Origin: Bacteroides sedimenti
GTDB lineage: Bacteria > Bacteroidota > Bacteroidia > Bacteroidales > Bacteroidaceae
DNA: 23,787 nucleotides
Assembly: GCF_040365225.1 (NCBI RefSeq)
Contig: NZ_AP028055.1
Span: forward strand, 3,735,001-3,758,787
Direction of reading: 5' to 3'
Below are positions 1 through 7,603 of the stretch, one piece after another. Numbering within the stretch: the stretch's first letter is position 1; the number at the start of each line of letters is the position of its first letter. The translations under genes were made by a program, and so were the position numbers. The notes below the pieces were generated by a model. It had not been told where the DNA came from. It was given only the letters and a program-made list of their open reading frames with translations, and searched no databases.

Positions 1-600
1 CAGGATGGCGTGATTAAGAACATGCAGACTTATGAAATTATTAATCCTCAAGATGTGGGTATCAACGATAACTCTATTGTACTGACTGCCCGTAGCGGAA
101 GAGCCGCATTGAAACATCGTCTGTCAGCTCTCGGAATTGAATTGGAAAAAGAAAAACTGGATCAGGTTTATGAAGAGTTCCTTAAACTGGCCGATCGCAA
201 GAAGGATATCAACGATGATGATATACTGATGCTTGCCGGTGCTGAGAGAAGCAAGAACAAACGCATTAAGGTTGATTACTTGCAGGTGACCAGTGGTGTT
301 GGTGTTCGCTCAGTAGCAAGTCTGGGGCTTGATATTGCCGGAGAGAAGTTTGAATCGGCAGCAAGCGGTAATGGACCGGTAGACGCAGCCATCAACGCTC
401 TGAAGAATATTATTCATCGCACCATGACTCTAAAAGAATTCACCATTCAGGCAATTAGCAAAGGTAGTGATGACGTAGGTAAAGTGCATATGCAGGTAGA
501 ATATGATAAGCAGATGTATTACGGATTCGGGGCAAATACCGATATTATTGCCGCTTCGGTTGAAGCTTACATTGACTGTATTAACAAGTTTATTAAATAA
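1..600 (+). CDS. leuA: 2-isopropylmalate synthase, C-terminal part (cut by window start)
   Basis: The reading frame is open from base 1 (Q-D-G-V-I-K-N) to a TAA at 598-600, so this is the last 199 residues of a gene that begins outside the window. LeuA condenses acetyl-CoA with 2-oxoisovalerate, the first committed step of leucine synthesis. The HQDGV-type segment at the very start belongs to the end of the catalytic and linker part of the LeuA family. The rest fits the C-terminal leucine-binding regulatory domain (LeuA dimer domain), with the glycine-rich stretch GNGPVDAAINAL and a late GFGANTDIIAAS segment. It is followed after 38 bp by leuC and starts the operon leuA-leuC-leuD-synthase-leuB. 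The promoter and any leader control lie upstream, out of view. The GTG at position 10 is not a start. Confidence 0.93.
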   Translation, partial: QDGVIKNMQTYEIINPQDVGINDNSIVLTARSGRAALKHRLSALGIELEKEKLDQVYEEFLKLADRKKDINDDDILMLAGAERSKNKRIKVDYLQVTSGVGVRSVASLGLDIAGEKFESAASGNGPVDAAINALKNIIHRTMTLKEFTIQAISKGSDDVGKVHMQVEYDKQMYYGFGANTDIIAASVEAYIDCINKFIK

Positions 601-638
601 GAGATTTTCAATAGGTAATCAAAAATATATTTTTTTCT

Positions 639-2036
639 ATGAATACATTATTCGATAAGATTTGGGATGCTCACGTGGTCAGCACGGTAGAAGACGGTCC
701 TACACAGCTTTATATTGACAGACTCTTCTGTCACGAAGTAACCAGCCCTCAGGCTTTCTCCGGAATGAGAGACCGCGGATTGAAATGTTTCCGTCCGGAA
801 AAGATTTTTTGTATGCCGGATCATAATATTCCGACATTAAATCAGGATAAGCCTATTGAAGATCCTGTATCCCGCACTCAAGTTGATGAGCTGAAAAAGA
901 ATGCCACTGATTTTGGTCTGGCTTATTTTGGCATGGGACACAAGAAGAACGGAATTATCCACGTGGTAGGTCCCGAAAACGGATTGACTCTTCCGGGTAT
1001 GACCATTGTTTGCGGTGACTCGCACACTTCCACTCACGGTGCGATGGGTGCAATTGCATTCGGTATCGGAACATCAGAAGTTGAGATGGTAATGGCTTCC
1101 CAATGTGTACTTCAATCTCGTCCGATGACCATGCGCATTACCGTAGATGGAAAGCTGAGCAAAGGAGTTACAGCAAAAGACATGGCACTTTATATCATTT
1201 CCAAGATGACAACCGGCGGAGCTACCGGCTATTTTGTGGAGTATGCCGGAGAAGCAGTGAGAGACCTGACCATGGAAGGACGCCTTACGTTGTGTAACCT
1301 CTCCATTGAGATGGGGGCCCGCGGAGGTATGATTGCTCCTGACGAAAAAACAATTGAATATATAAAAGGAAGAGAGTACGCACCGAAAGGGGAAGCTTGG
1401 GATGCAGCCGTTGCATACTGGAACACCCTGAAGAGCGATGCGGATGCAGTATTTGATAAAGAGATAACTTTCAAGGCCGAAGATATTGAGCCGATGGTTA
1501 CATACGGAACCAACCCGGGAATGGGTATGGGTATCACTTCCAGTATTCCTGCAGTTGAGAGTGTTCCTGAAGCGGGTCGCATCTCGTATGCTAAATCTCT
1601 GGAATATATGGGCTTCAATGCCGGCGAATCTATACTAGGTAAGAAGATTGACTATGTTTTCTTAGGAAGCTGTACCAACGGACGTATCGAAGATTTCCGC
1701 GCCTTTGCTGCTTTTGTGCAAGGAAAGAAAAAGGCTGCTGACGTGGTTGCTTGGCTGGTACCCGGCTCATGGGGAGTTGACCAGCAAATTCGTGAAGAGG
1801 GACTTGACAAGATTCTGGCTGAAGCCGGTTTCGAACTTCGTCAGCCCGGTTGTTCTGCTTGTCTGGCGATGAATGAAGACAAGGTTCCGGCAGGTAAGTA
1901 TGCTGTTTCTACTTCAAACCGTAACTTTGAGGGACGTCAGGGACCAGGTGCCCGCACCATTCTGGCAAGTCCGCTTGTAGCCGCAGCTGCTGCAATCACC
2001 GGAGAAATCACTGATCCACGAGTATTAATGGCTTAA
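639..2036 (+). CDS. leuC: 3-isopropylmalate dehydratase, large subunit
   Basis: 465 residues, the usual length for bacterial LeuC. With LeuD it isomerises 2-isopropylmalate to 3-isopropylmalate, using a [4Fe-4S] cluster as in aconitase. The cluster cysteines are visible: Cys345 in FLGSCTNGR, and Cys405 and Cys408 in PGCSACLA. Other family landmarks are VCGDSHTSTHGAMGA near residue 125 and STSNRNFEGRQG near 425. ATG at 639 gives the standard N-terminus MNTLFDKIWDAHVV. leuD starts 12 bp after the stop, so the two subunits are made from one message. If the fourth gene of this operon is a citramalate synthase, LeuCD would also convert citramalate to 3-methylmalate; that second role is an inference. 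Confidence 0.97.
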   Translation: MNTLFDKIWDAHVVSTVEDGPTQLYIDRLFCHEVTSPQAFSGMRDRGLKCFRPEKIFCMPDHNIPTLNQDKPIEDPVSRTQVDELKKNATDFGLAYFGMGHKKNGIIHVVGPENGLTLPGMTIVCGDSHTSTHGAMGAIAFGIGTSEVEMVMASQCVLQSRPMTMRITVDGKLSKGVTAKDMALYIISKMTTGGATGYFVEYAGEAVRDLTMEGRLTLCNLSIEMGARGGMIAPDEKTIEYIKGREYAPKGEAWDAAVAYWNTLKSDADAVFDKEITFKAEDIEPMVTYGTNPGMGMGITSSIPAVESVPEAGRISYAKSLEYMGFNAGESILGKKIDYVFLGSCTNGRIEDFRAFAAFVQGKKKAADVVAWLVPGSWGVDQQIREEGLDKILAEAGFELRQPGCSACLAMNEDKVPAGKYAVSTSNRNFEGRQGPGARTILASPLVAAAAAITGEITDPRVLMA

Positions 2037-2048
2037 ATGTAGAAAACA

Positions 2049-2633
2049 ATGAAAGAGAAATTTAATATAACAACCAGCACTTGTGTTCCTCTTCCACTCG
2101 AGAATGTGGACACAGACCAGATTATACCAGCCCGTTTTTTAAAAGCAACTACCAAAGAAGGTTTCGGAGATAACCTTTTCCGCGACTGGCGGTTCGACAA
2201 ACAAGGAAATCCAATCCCTTCATTTGTCCTGAACAACCCTACCTATTCAGGAAAGATTCTGGTGGCAGGTAAGAACTTCGGTTCAGGTTCCAGTCGTGAA
2301 CACGCGGCATGGGCAGTAGCAGGATATGGATTCCGCATCGTTGTGAGCAGCTTCTTTGCTGATATTTTTAAGAACAACGCACTCAATAATTTTGTGCTTC
2401 CGGTGGTTGTTTCCGAAGAATTCCTGGCCGAGCTTTTTACCTCCATTAATGCCAACCCGAAAACTGAGGTAGAGGTGGATTTGCCCAACCAGACCATCAC
2501 CAATAAAGCAACCGGCAATAGCGAGCATTTCCAAATCAATGCATACAAGAAGCATTGTCTGATGAATGGGCTGGATGATATTGATTATCTGCTGAGCAAC
2601 AAGGACAAAATAGAGGCTTGGGAAAACAAATGA
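2049..2633 (+). CDS. leuD: 3-isopropylmalate dehydratase, small subunit
   Basis: 194 residues, normal for LeuD, the swivel domain that completes the active site of LeuC. Recognised by DTDQIIPARFL (residues 21-31) and by NFGSGSSREHAAWA (about 76-89), the substrate-binding loop of the family. Its TGA stop (2631-2633) overlaps the ATG of the next gene (2630-2632) in an ATGA arrangement, which points to translational coupling with the downstream synthase. Part of the leu operon. Nothing is missing or unusual. Confidence 0.97.
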   Translation: MKEKFNITTSTCVPLPLENVDTDQIIPARFLKATTKEGFGDNLFRDWRFDKQGNPIPSFVLNNPTYSGKILVAGKNFGSGSSREHAAWAVAGYGFRIVVSSFFADIFKNNALNNFVLPVVVSEEFLAELFTSINANPKTEVEVDLPNQTITNKATGNSEHFQINAYKKHCLMNGLDDIDYLLSNKDKIEAWENK

Positions 2634-4153
2634 GAATCGAGATATTAGATACAACGCTTCGCGACGGCGAGCAGACGAGTGGGGTTTCTTTTGTGGCGCA
2701 AGAGAAACTGATGATTGCTCGTTTGCTACTGGAAGAGCTGAAGGTGGACCGCATTGAGGTGGCCTCTGCCAGGGTTTCCGAAGGCGAGCTGGAATCGGTA
2801 AAGATGATTTCGGCCTGGGCTGCCCGTCGCGGATTGCTTGAAAGGGTAGAGGTGCTGGGGTTTGTCGATGGCGTGAACTCTCTGAACTGGATATCCGAAG
2901 CAGGATGCAAGGTTATCAATCTCCTGTGTAAGGGATCATTGAAACATTGCACGCTTCAACTGCGAAAAACACCCGAAGAGCATATCGCCGAGATTACCGA
3001 GGTGGTGAACAATGCAGAGAAGATGGGGTTGACAGTGAATGTCTATCTAGAGGACTGGAGTAATGGCATGCTGCATTCACCCGATTATGTGATTCAGCTG
3101 ACGAACGCACTGGTGAAACTTCCCATTAAGCGCATCATGTTGCCCGATACGCTTGGTATTCTCAATCCGTTGCAAACGCTGGAGTTTGTTCGTAAAATGG
3201 TGAAACTTTTCCCCAACGTTCATTTTGATTTCCATGCGCACAATGATTATGACCTGGCGGTGTCTAATGCACTGGCAGCGGTAATCGGTGGTGCCAGAGG
3301 TTTGCATACCACTATTAATGGTCTTGGCGAAAGAGCCGGCAATGCCCCTCTTTCCAGTGTACAAGCCATTCTGAAAGATCATTTCAATGCAGAGACATCC
3401 ATCGTGGAAGACAGGTTGAACGATGTGAGCCGGGTGGTTGAATCTTACTCGGGCATAGCCATTCCGGCCAATAAGCCGATTGTGGGCGAAAATGTCTTTA
3501 CCCAGGTGGCTGGCGTACATGCCGATGGAGATTCCAAAAGTAACCTTTATTTCAACGACCTCTTGCCCGAACGTTTTGGCCGTACCCGCGAATATGCACT
3601 GGGAAAAACCTCCGGAAAGGCGAATATCCGCAAGAACCTGGAATCTCTCGGGCTGGAACTCGATGAGGAGTCCATGAAAAAGGTAACCGAACGGATTATT
3701 GAGCTGGGCGACAAAAAGGAACTGGTAACGCAGGAAGATTTGCCTTACATCATCTCCGATGTGCTGAAGCACAACACATCGAATGATAAGGTTAGATTGA
3801 TCAGCTATTTCCTTACTCTGGCCAAATCGTTGAAACCGGTGGCAACGCTGAAGATATCCATCAACGGTAAGGAGTACGAAGAGAATTCATCCGGAGATGG
3901 TCAGTACGATGCCTTTATGCGTGCACTGCGTAAGGTGTATAAAACAACCTTGAACCGGAAATTCCCAATGTTGATTAATTATGCCGTGAGCATTCCTCCC
4001 GGCGGACGAACCGATGCTTTTGTGCAGACCATTATTACCTGGAAATACAACGACCGGGTGTTTCGTACAAAAGGGCTGGATGCCGACCAGACAGAGGCGG
4101 CTATCAAAGCTACGGTGAAAATGCTTAATATAATAGAAGACGAAGAACAATAA
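2630..4153 (+). CDS. cimA: (R)-citramalate synthase-like member of the LeuA/HMGL family
   Basis: 507 residues from the ATG that overlaps the leuD stop; a TTG 12 bp further upstream is less likely. Family landmarks: TLRDGEQTSGV (9-19), HFDFHAHND with metal ligands His202 and His204, NGLGERAGN (230-238), and a C-terminal LeuA-type regulatory domain with GDGQYDAFMRAL and IPPGGRTDA. A default annotation would be 2-isopropylmalate synthase. However, the substrate-pocket segments INLLCKGS and NVYLEDWSNG resemble Leptospira citramalate synthase as I remember it, and not the EFSCEDAGR-type segment of LeuA. With a constant offset of 5, the Leptospira pyruvate-pocket residues Leu81, Leu104 and Tyr144 fall on Leu76, Leu99 and Tyr139 here. 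The predicted reaction is pyruvate plus acetyl-CoA to (R)-citramalate, which LeuCD and LeuB could turn into 2-oxobutyrate for isoleucine. The alternative is a second isopropylmalate synthase. The comparison is from memory, not an alignment. Confidence 0.8.
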   Translation: MRIEILDTTLRDGEQTSGVSFVAQEKLMIARLLLEELKVDRIEVASARVSEGELESVKMISAWAARRGLLERVEVLGFVDGVNSLNWISEAGCKVINLLCKGSLKHCTLQLRKTPEEHIAEITEVVNNAEKMGLTVNVYLEDWSNGMLHSPDYVIQLTNALVKLPIKRIMLPDTLGILNPLQTLEFVRKMVKLFPNVHFDFHAHNDYDLAVSNALAAVIGGARGLHTTINGLGERAGNAPLSSVQAILKDHFNAETSIVEDRLNDVSRVVESYSGIAIPANKPIVGENVFTQVAGVHADGDSKSNLYFNDLLPERFGRTREYALGKTSGKANIRKNLESLGLELDEESMKKVTERIIELGDKKELVTQEDLPYIISDVLKHNTSNDKVRLISYFLTLAKSLKPVATLKISINGKEYEENSSGDGQYDAFMRALRKVYKTTLNRKFPMLINYAVSIPPGGRTDAFVQTIITWKYNDRVFRTKGLDADQTEAAIKATVKMLNIIEDEEQ

Positions 4154-4173
4154 CAATTTAAACAATAACTGAA

Positions 4174-5247
4174 ATGAAATTAAATATAGCAGTACTTCCA
4201 GGCGACGGAATAGGTCCCGAGGTTGTGGAACAAGCATTGAACGCAACGATTGCCGTTTGCGAAAAGTATAATCACGAGCTGACTTACAAGCATGCCTTAG
4301 TAGGTGCATGCGCTATTGACGAAACAGGTAACCCTTATCCTGATGCAACCCACGAGCTTTGCATGCAGAGCGACGCGGTTCTGTTCGGAGCCATCGGTTC
4401 TCCAAAGTATGACAACGACCCAAGTGCAAAGGTTCGCCCCGAACAAGGTTTGCTGGCCATGCGTAAAAACCTGGGATTGTTTGCCAACATCCGTCCGGTA
4501 ACCACATTCCCTTCCTTGATTCACAAGTCACCTCTTCGTTCCGACCTGATTGAAGGCGCCGATTTTATGTGTATCCGCGAACTTACCGGAGGTCTTTACT
4601 TCGGTCGTCCGCAGGGAAGAAGCGAAGATGGCAATACAGCCTATGACACTTGCGTGTACAGCCGCTATGAAATAGAGCGCATCGTTCGTCTGGCTTTCGA
4701 GTATGCCATGAAGCGTCGTAAGAAACTAACCGTTGTTGATAAAGCCAACATCCTGGCCACTTCTCGTATGTGGCGCGAAGTAGCTCAGGAAATCGCCAAG
4801 GACTTCCCCGAAGTGGAAACAGAATTCCTTTACGTGGACAATGCCGCCATGCGAATGATTCAGTGGCCAAAGAGCTTCGACGTGATGGTTACCGAGAATA
4901 TGTTCGGAGATATCCTAACTGACGAAGGATCTGTAATCACCGGTTCCATGGGTATGCTTCCTTCTGCTTCAGTTGGAACCTATACTTCCGTATTTGAGCC
5001 AATCCACGGTTCGTATCCTCAGGCAGCCGGCAAGAACATTGCAAATCCTCTGGCTACAATCCTTTCGGCAGCCATGATGTTTGAATATGCTTTCAACCTG
5101 AAAGAAGAGGCAGAACTGATTCGCAAAGCCGTTGCAGCCTCAATGGATGCCAATGTAGTGACCGAAGATATCGCCGGTGAAGGGGTAAAAGCTTCTTCTA
5201 CAAAAGAAGTTGGTCAATGGATTGTTGAGTATATCAAGGCAAACTAA
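4174..5247 (+). CDS. leuB: 3-isopropylmalate dehydrogenase
   Basis: 357 residues, standard length. It oxidises and decarboxylates 3-isopropylmalate to 2-oxoisocaproate with NAD. Landmarks: LPGDGIGPEV at residues 8-17, RELTGGLYFG, VDKANIL, the metal-binding NMFGDILTDEG and the NAD-loop EPIHGSYPQAAGKNIANP. It starts 20 bp after the synthase stop and is the last gene of the leu operon. No promoter-like motif stands out in the 20-bp gap. A long inverted repeat and then a good terminator follow the stop codon. With a citramalate synthase next door, it may also oxidise 3-methylmalate to 2-oxobutyrate (inference). Confidence 0.97.
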   Translation: MKLNIAVLPGDGIGPEVVEQALNATIAVCEKYNHELTYKHALVGACAIDETGNPYPDATHELCMQSDAVLFGAIGSPKYDNDPSAKVRPEQGLLAMRKNLGLFANIRPVTTFPSLIHKSPLRSDLIEGADFMCIRELTGGLYFGRPQGRSEDGNTAYDTCVYSRYEIERIVRLAFEYAMKRRKKLTVVDKANILATSRMWREVAQEIAKDFPEVETEFLYVDNAAMRMIQWPKSFDVMVTENMFGDILTDEGSVITGSMGMLPSASVGTYTSVFEPIHGSYPQAAGKNIANPLATILSAAMMFEYAFNLKEEAELIRKAVAASMDANVVTEDIAGEGVKASSTKEVGQWIVEYIKAN

Positions 5248-5276
5248 AAAAACGACTCGTTAAATGAATAATTCCT

Positions 5277-5348
5277 TGTACAAAAGATTGTTTTCTTCTG
5301 TACAGAACAATGAATTCTTTTGTACAGAAGAAAACAATCTTTTGTACA
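5277..5348. repeat. Perfect 28-bp inverted repeat, also four TGTACA boxes at exact 22-bp period
   Basis: The left arm 5277-5304 and right arm 5321-5348 are perfect reverse complements over 28 bp, with a 16-bp spacer at 5305-5320. Each arm begins and ends with TGTACA, and the spacer length keeps the register. The four TGTACA boxes therefore start at 5277, 5299, 5321 and 5343, exactly 22 bp apart. Box 2 sits in a 12-bp palindrome, TTCTGTACAGAA (5296-5307). No T-run follows the right arm, so it is not an ordinary intrinsic terminator. It could be a transcribed hairpin in the leu 3' end, a cluster of protein sites, or a small mobile repeat. The structure is plain in the sequence; the function is unknown. 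Confidence 0.9.
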
Positions 5349-5379
5349 GCGGAATATAAATCATTCAGCAATAAGAATA

Positions 5380-5425
5380 AATCTCCCGTCACGGACCGAA
5401 AGGTTGTGGCGGGAGATTATTTTTT
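5380..5425 (+). terminator. Intrinsic terminator of the leu operon
   Basis: AATCTCCCGTCAC (5380-5392) pairs with GTGGCGGGAGATT (5406-5418) through one wobble. A small inner ACC-GAAA-GGT hairpin caps it, and a T-run (TTATTTTTTC) follows. It lies 130 bp after leuB, downstream of the inverted-repeat array, so the array would be part of the transcript. Confidence 0.8.
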
Positions 5426-5621
5426 CGGGGTATCTGGAAGCACTGAAGTGGGAACGATAGCGTTTGCATGTGTGCGGCTGGAGATCCTTTTTTCGGGCAT
5501 CTCTTTCATATAAATCGGGAGAAAGATGCGTGTTTTAGTATTGGTTTTTAAGAAACGGCATGGAGATGCGTATGCTCTTTGGGGGATTTTTTAAGGGACT
5601 TTACTCCCGTTATAGATGCTT

Positions 5622-6521
5622 TCAGGAACAAATGCCACTTTCCCGGCACATCTCCATAGTTTCAAATTCCAGAGTAACATGGCCAATCCCTGCCTCTTCG
5701 AGTAGTTCCTTAATCTGATGCTTCAACTCTTCCATATTTTCAAGGTTGTCCACAACAATATGGGCAGTCAAGGCATTTTCTGTCGTACTGATTGCCCAGA
5801 TATGGATATGATGAATATCTTTCACCTCGGGAATTTCTGCAATCATTTTCCTTACCTCTTTGCTGTTGATGCCAACCGGTACGCCATCCAGTGAAAGACG
5901 CACGCTTTCGTGAAGCAGTCTCCAGGTAGAAACAAGTATCACAACGGCAATGGTGATACCAATTATGGGGTCAATTACATACCATCCGGTGAATGCAATG
6001 ATTACCCCCGAAGCAGCTACGCCCACCGATACCAGCGCATCTGCCGCCATGTGCAGGTAGGCGCCCTTTATATTCAGGTCTTTCTCCTTATCTTTCATGA
6101 AAAGCATCGCGGTAAAGGCATTTATCAGCACCCCGATTCCCGCTACCCAGGCTATGGCATCACCATTCACCGGACGAGGACTCACTATCTTTTCAAGACT
6201 TTCCATAAAGATAGCCCCCACGGCAATCAGCAGAATAACGGCATTGAGGAGGGAGACGAGAATAGTGCTCTTCTTATATCCATAGGTATATTTGGCGTTT
6301 GCCTTTACTCTTGCCAGCCGAAAGGCCAGAAGAGCCAGGAAAAGACTTGCAACATCGCCCAGGTTGTGTCCCGCGTCCGAGAGCAATCCAAGCGAATCAA
6401 AATAAAAACCGGTTCCAAACTCAATGAGAACGAAAGCAAGATTGAGGGAAATTCCGATTATAAAAGCTTTATTCAGTGACTCTACAGAATGGGAGTGTGT
6501 ATGTTCGTGATGATGAGCCAT
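5622..6521 (-). CDS. Cation diffusion facilitator (CDF) metal exporter, zinc type
   Basis: 299 residues with about six membrane segments and a cytoplasmic C-terminal domain, the normal CDF layout. The N-terminus is histidine-rich (HHHEHTHSH, residues 3-11). The transport site is two HxxxD pairs: His52/Asp56 in the second helix (SDAGHNLGD) and His157/Asp161 in the fifth (HMAADALVSV). Two HxxxD pairs are typical of Zn-transporting CzcD/ZnT-like members. The C-terminal domain has a histidine cluster, HHIHIW (237-242), and ends MCRESGICS with two cysteines. Its role would be proton-driven removal of zinc, and perhaps cobalt or cadmium, from the cytoplasm. It is divergent from cysK, 116 bp away, with its own -7 motif. 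Which metal it carries cannot be settled by sequence alone. Confidence 0.92.
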   Translation of the reverse strand: MAHHHEHTHSHSVESLNKAFIIGISLNLAFVLIEFGTGFYFDSLGLLSDAGHNLGDVASLFLALLAFRLARVKANAKYTYGYKKSTILVSLLNAVILLIAVGAIFMESLEKIVSPRPVNGDAIAWVAGIGVLINAFTAMLFMKDKEKDLNIKGAYLHMAADALVSVGVAASGVIIAFTGWYVIDPIIGITIAVVILVSTWRLLHESVRLSLDGVPVGINSKEVRKMIAEIPEVKDIHHIHIWAISTTENALTAHIVVDNLENMEELKHQIKELLEEAGIGHVTLEFETMEMCRESGICS

Positions 6522-6548
6522 TTTTCTCTTTTATTAGATTAATAGTCT

Positions 6549-6556
6549 CAAAATTA
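6549..6556 (-). promoter_or_regulatory. Bacteroides-type -7 element for the CDF gene
   Basis: On the minus strand the bases read TAATTTTG, an exact match to TAnnTTTG. It lies 28 bp before the ATG at 6521. No clear TTTG is found 19-21 bp further upstream, so support is partial. Confidence 0.45.
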
Positions 6557-6601
6557 TGGATTATTTATAGATTAACTATGCTTTTGAAATATTTTCTTAC
6601 G

Positions 6602-6609
6602 TATCTTTG
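6602..6609 (+). promoter_or_regulatory. Bacteroides-type -7 element for cysK
   Basis: TATCTTTG is an exact match to TAnnTTTG and lies 28 bp before the cysK ATG. A TTTG at 6583-6586 is only 15 bp upstream, short of the usual 19-21, so the -33 part is weak. The position excludes start codons upstream of 6602. Confidence 0.55.
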
Positions 6610-6637
6610 CAGAAATACTTATAAACAGGTAGTTGTT

Positions 6638-7588
6638 ATGACAAAGATAGCAAGCAAACTGACTGAATTGATAGGCAATACTCCCCTGTTGAAATTGTCA
6701 GGGTATATGAAAAAATATAATCCCGAAGCCAATGTTCTTGGGAAACTGGAGTACTTTAATCCTGCCGGAAGTGTGAAAGACCGTGTGGCTCTTTCAATGA
6801 TTGAAGATGCCGAGGCGCGTGGATTGCTGAAACCCGGCGGAACAATTATTGAACCCACCAGCGGGAATACCGGAGTAGGACTGGCCATGGTGGCATCGGT
6901 AAAGAACTACAAACTGATACTGACCATGCCCGAAACAATGAGCATTGAACGTAGGAATCTGCTGAAGGCTTATGGAGCGCAAATCGTGTTAACTCCCGGT
7001 ATTGAAGGCATGAACGGTGCCATCCGTAAGGCGGAAGAGCTGAAAGCCTCGATTCCCGGGGCTATCATCCCCCAACAATTCGAGAACCCCTCCAATCCCG
7101 AAATACATAAGCATACCACCGCCGAGGAAATATGGAGAGATACCGACGGACAAGTGGCGGTGTTCGTGGCCGGAGTAGGAACCGGAGGAACGGTTTGCGG
7201 CGTAGGCGAAACACTGAAAAGGTATAACCCCAACGTATATGTGGTTGCTGTTCAGCCGGCTTCTTCGCCAATGCTGACCGAAGGAAAGGCGGCTCCTCAC
7301 CGCATTCAGGGTATCGGTGCCAATTTCGTGCCAAAGAATTACAATCCCGCAGTAGTGGATGAGGTAATCTCCGTTACTGACGACGAAGCTATCAGAGGCG
7401 GTCGCGAACTGGCCCAGACTGAAGGACTGCTTGTGGGCATCTCTTCCGGAGCTGCCGTTTATGCTGCCCGATTGCTGGCTTTGCGACCCGAGTTTGCCGG
7501 AAAGATGATTGTGACATTGCTGCCCGATACCGGAGAACGCTATCTGTCGACCGAAGAATTTGCTTTTGATACCTATCCCCTGGATTAA
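6638..7588 (+). CDS. cysK: Cysteine synthase A (O-acetylserine sulfhydrylase)
   Basis: 316 residues from ATG 6638. The frame is open further upstream, but that part runs through the promoter and does not resemble the family. CysK makes cysteine from O-acetylserine and sulfide with PLP. Visible landmarks are the PLP lysine Lys47 in NPAGSVKDR, the substrate loop TSGNT (74-78), the phosphate-binding GVGTGGT (169-175) and GISSGAA near 268. The C-terminus ends LSTEEFAFDTYPLD. The start MTKIASKLTELIGNTPLLKL is the standard CysK N-terminus. A TPR gene follows after 15 bp and is probably co-transcribed. Against CysM (thiosulfate-using): the length and motifs fit CysK better. Confidence 0.95.
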   Translation: MTKIASKLTELIGNTPLLKLSGYMKKYNPEANVLGKLEYFNPAGSVKDRVALSMIEDAEARGLLKPGGTIIEPTSGNTGVGLAMVASVKNYKLILTMPETMSIERRNLLKAYGAQIVLTPGIEGMNGAIRKAEELKASIPGAIIPQQFENPSNPEIHKHTTAEEIWRDTDGQVAVFVAGVGTGGTVCGVGETLKRYNPNVYVVAVQPASSPMLTEGKAAPHRIQGIGANFVPKNYNPAVVDEVISVTDDEAIRGGRELAQTEGLLVGISSGAAVYAARLLALRPEFAGKMIVTLLPDTGERYLSTEEFAFDTYPLD

Positions 7589-7603
7589 TTAATTTGATAA
7601 TAA

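Larger units (their letters stand above)
5248..5621. other. Intergenic region leuB / CDF exporter
   Basis: This 374-bp gap between convergent genes holds an inverted-repeat array (5277-5348) and a terminator hairpin (5380-5425). The remaining 5426-5621 shows no convincing gene, promoter or RNA. A small open frame on the plus strand begins inside the repeat and runs through the terminator, so I do not consider it coding. Confidence 0.7.

Noticed and set aside
3077..3772. Long antisense open frame opposite the citramalate synthase-like gene
   Set aside because: It is a shadow of a well-supported gene with clear motifs; no promoter or family match supports it.
5277..5348. CRISPR array
   Set aside because: The repeated box is only about 6-12 bp and the whole is one inverted repeat; there are no spacers of usual length and no cas genes.
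5310..5513. Small plus-strand open frame downstream of leuB
   Set aside because: It begins in the inverted-repeat spacer and runs through the terminator hairpin; composition and lack of family features make it non-coding.
6476..6637. Extended N-terminus of cysK
   Set aside because: The extension covers the cysK promoter and the divergent CDF promoter, and CysK proteins start at the MTKIASKLTE-like sequence.
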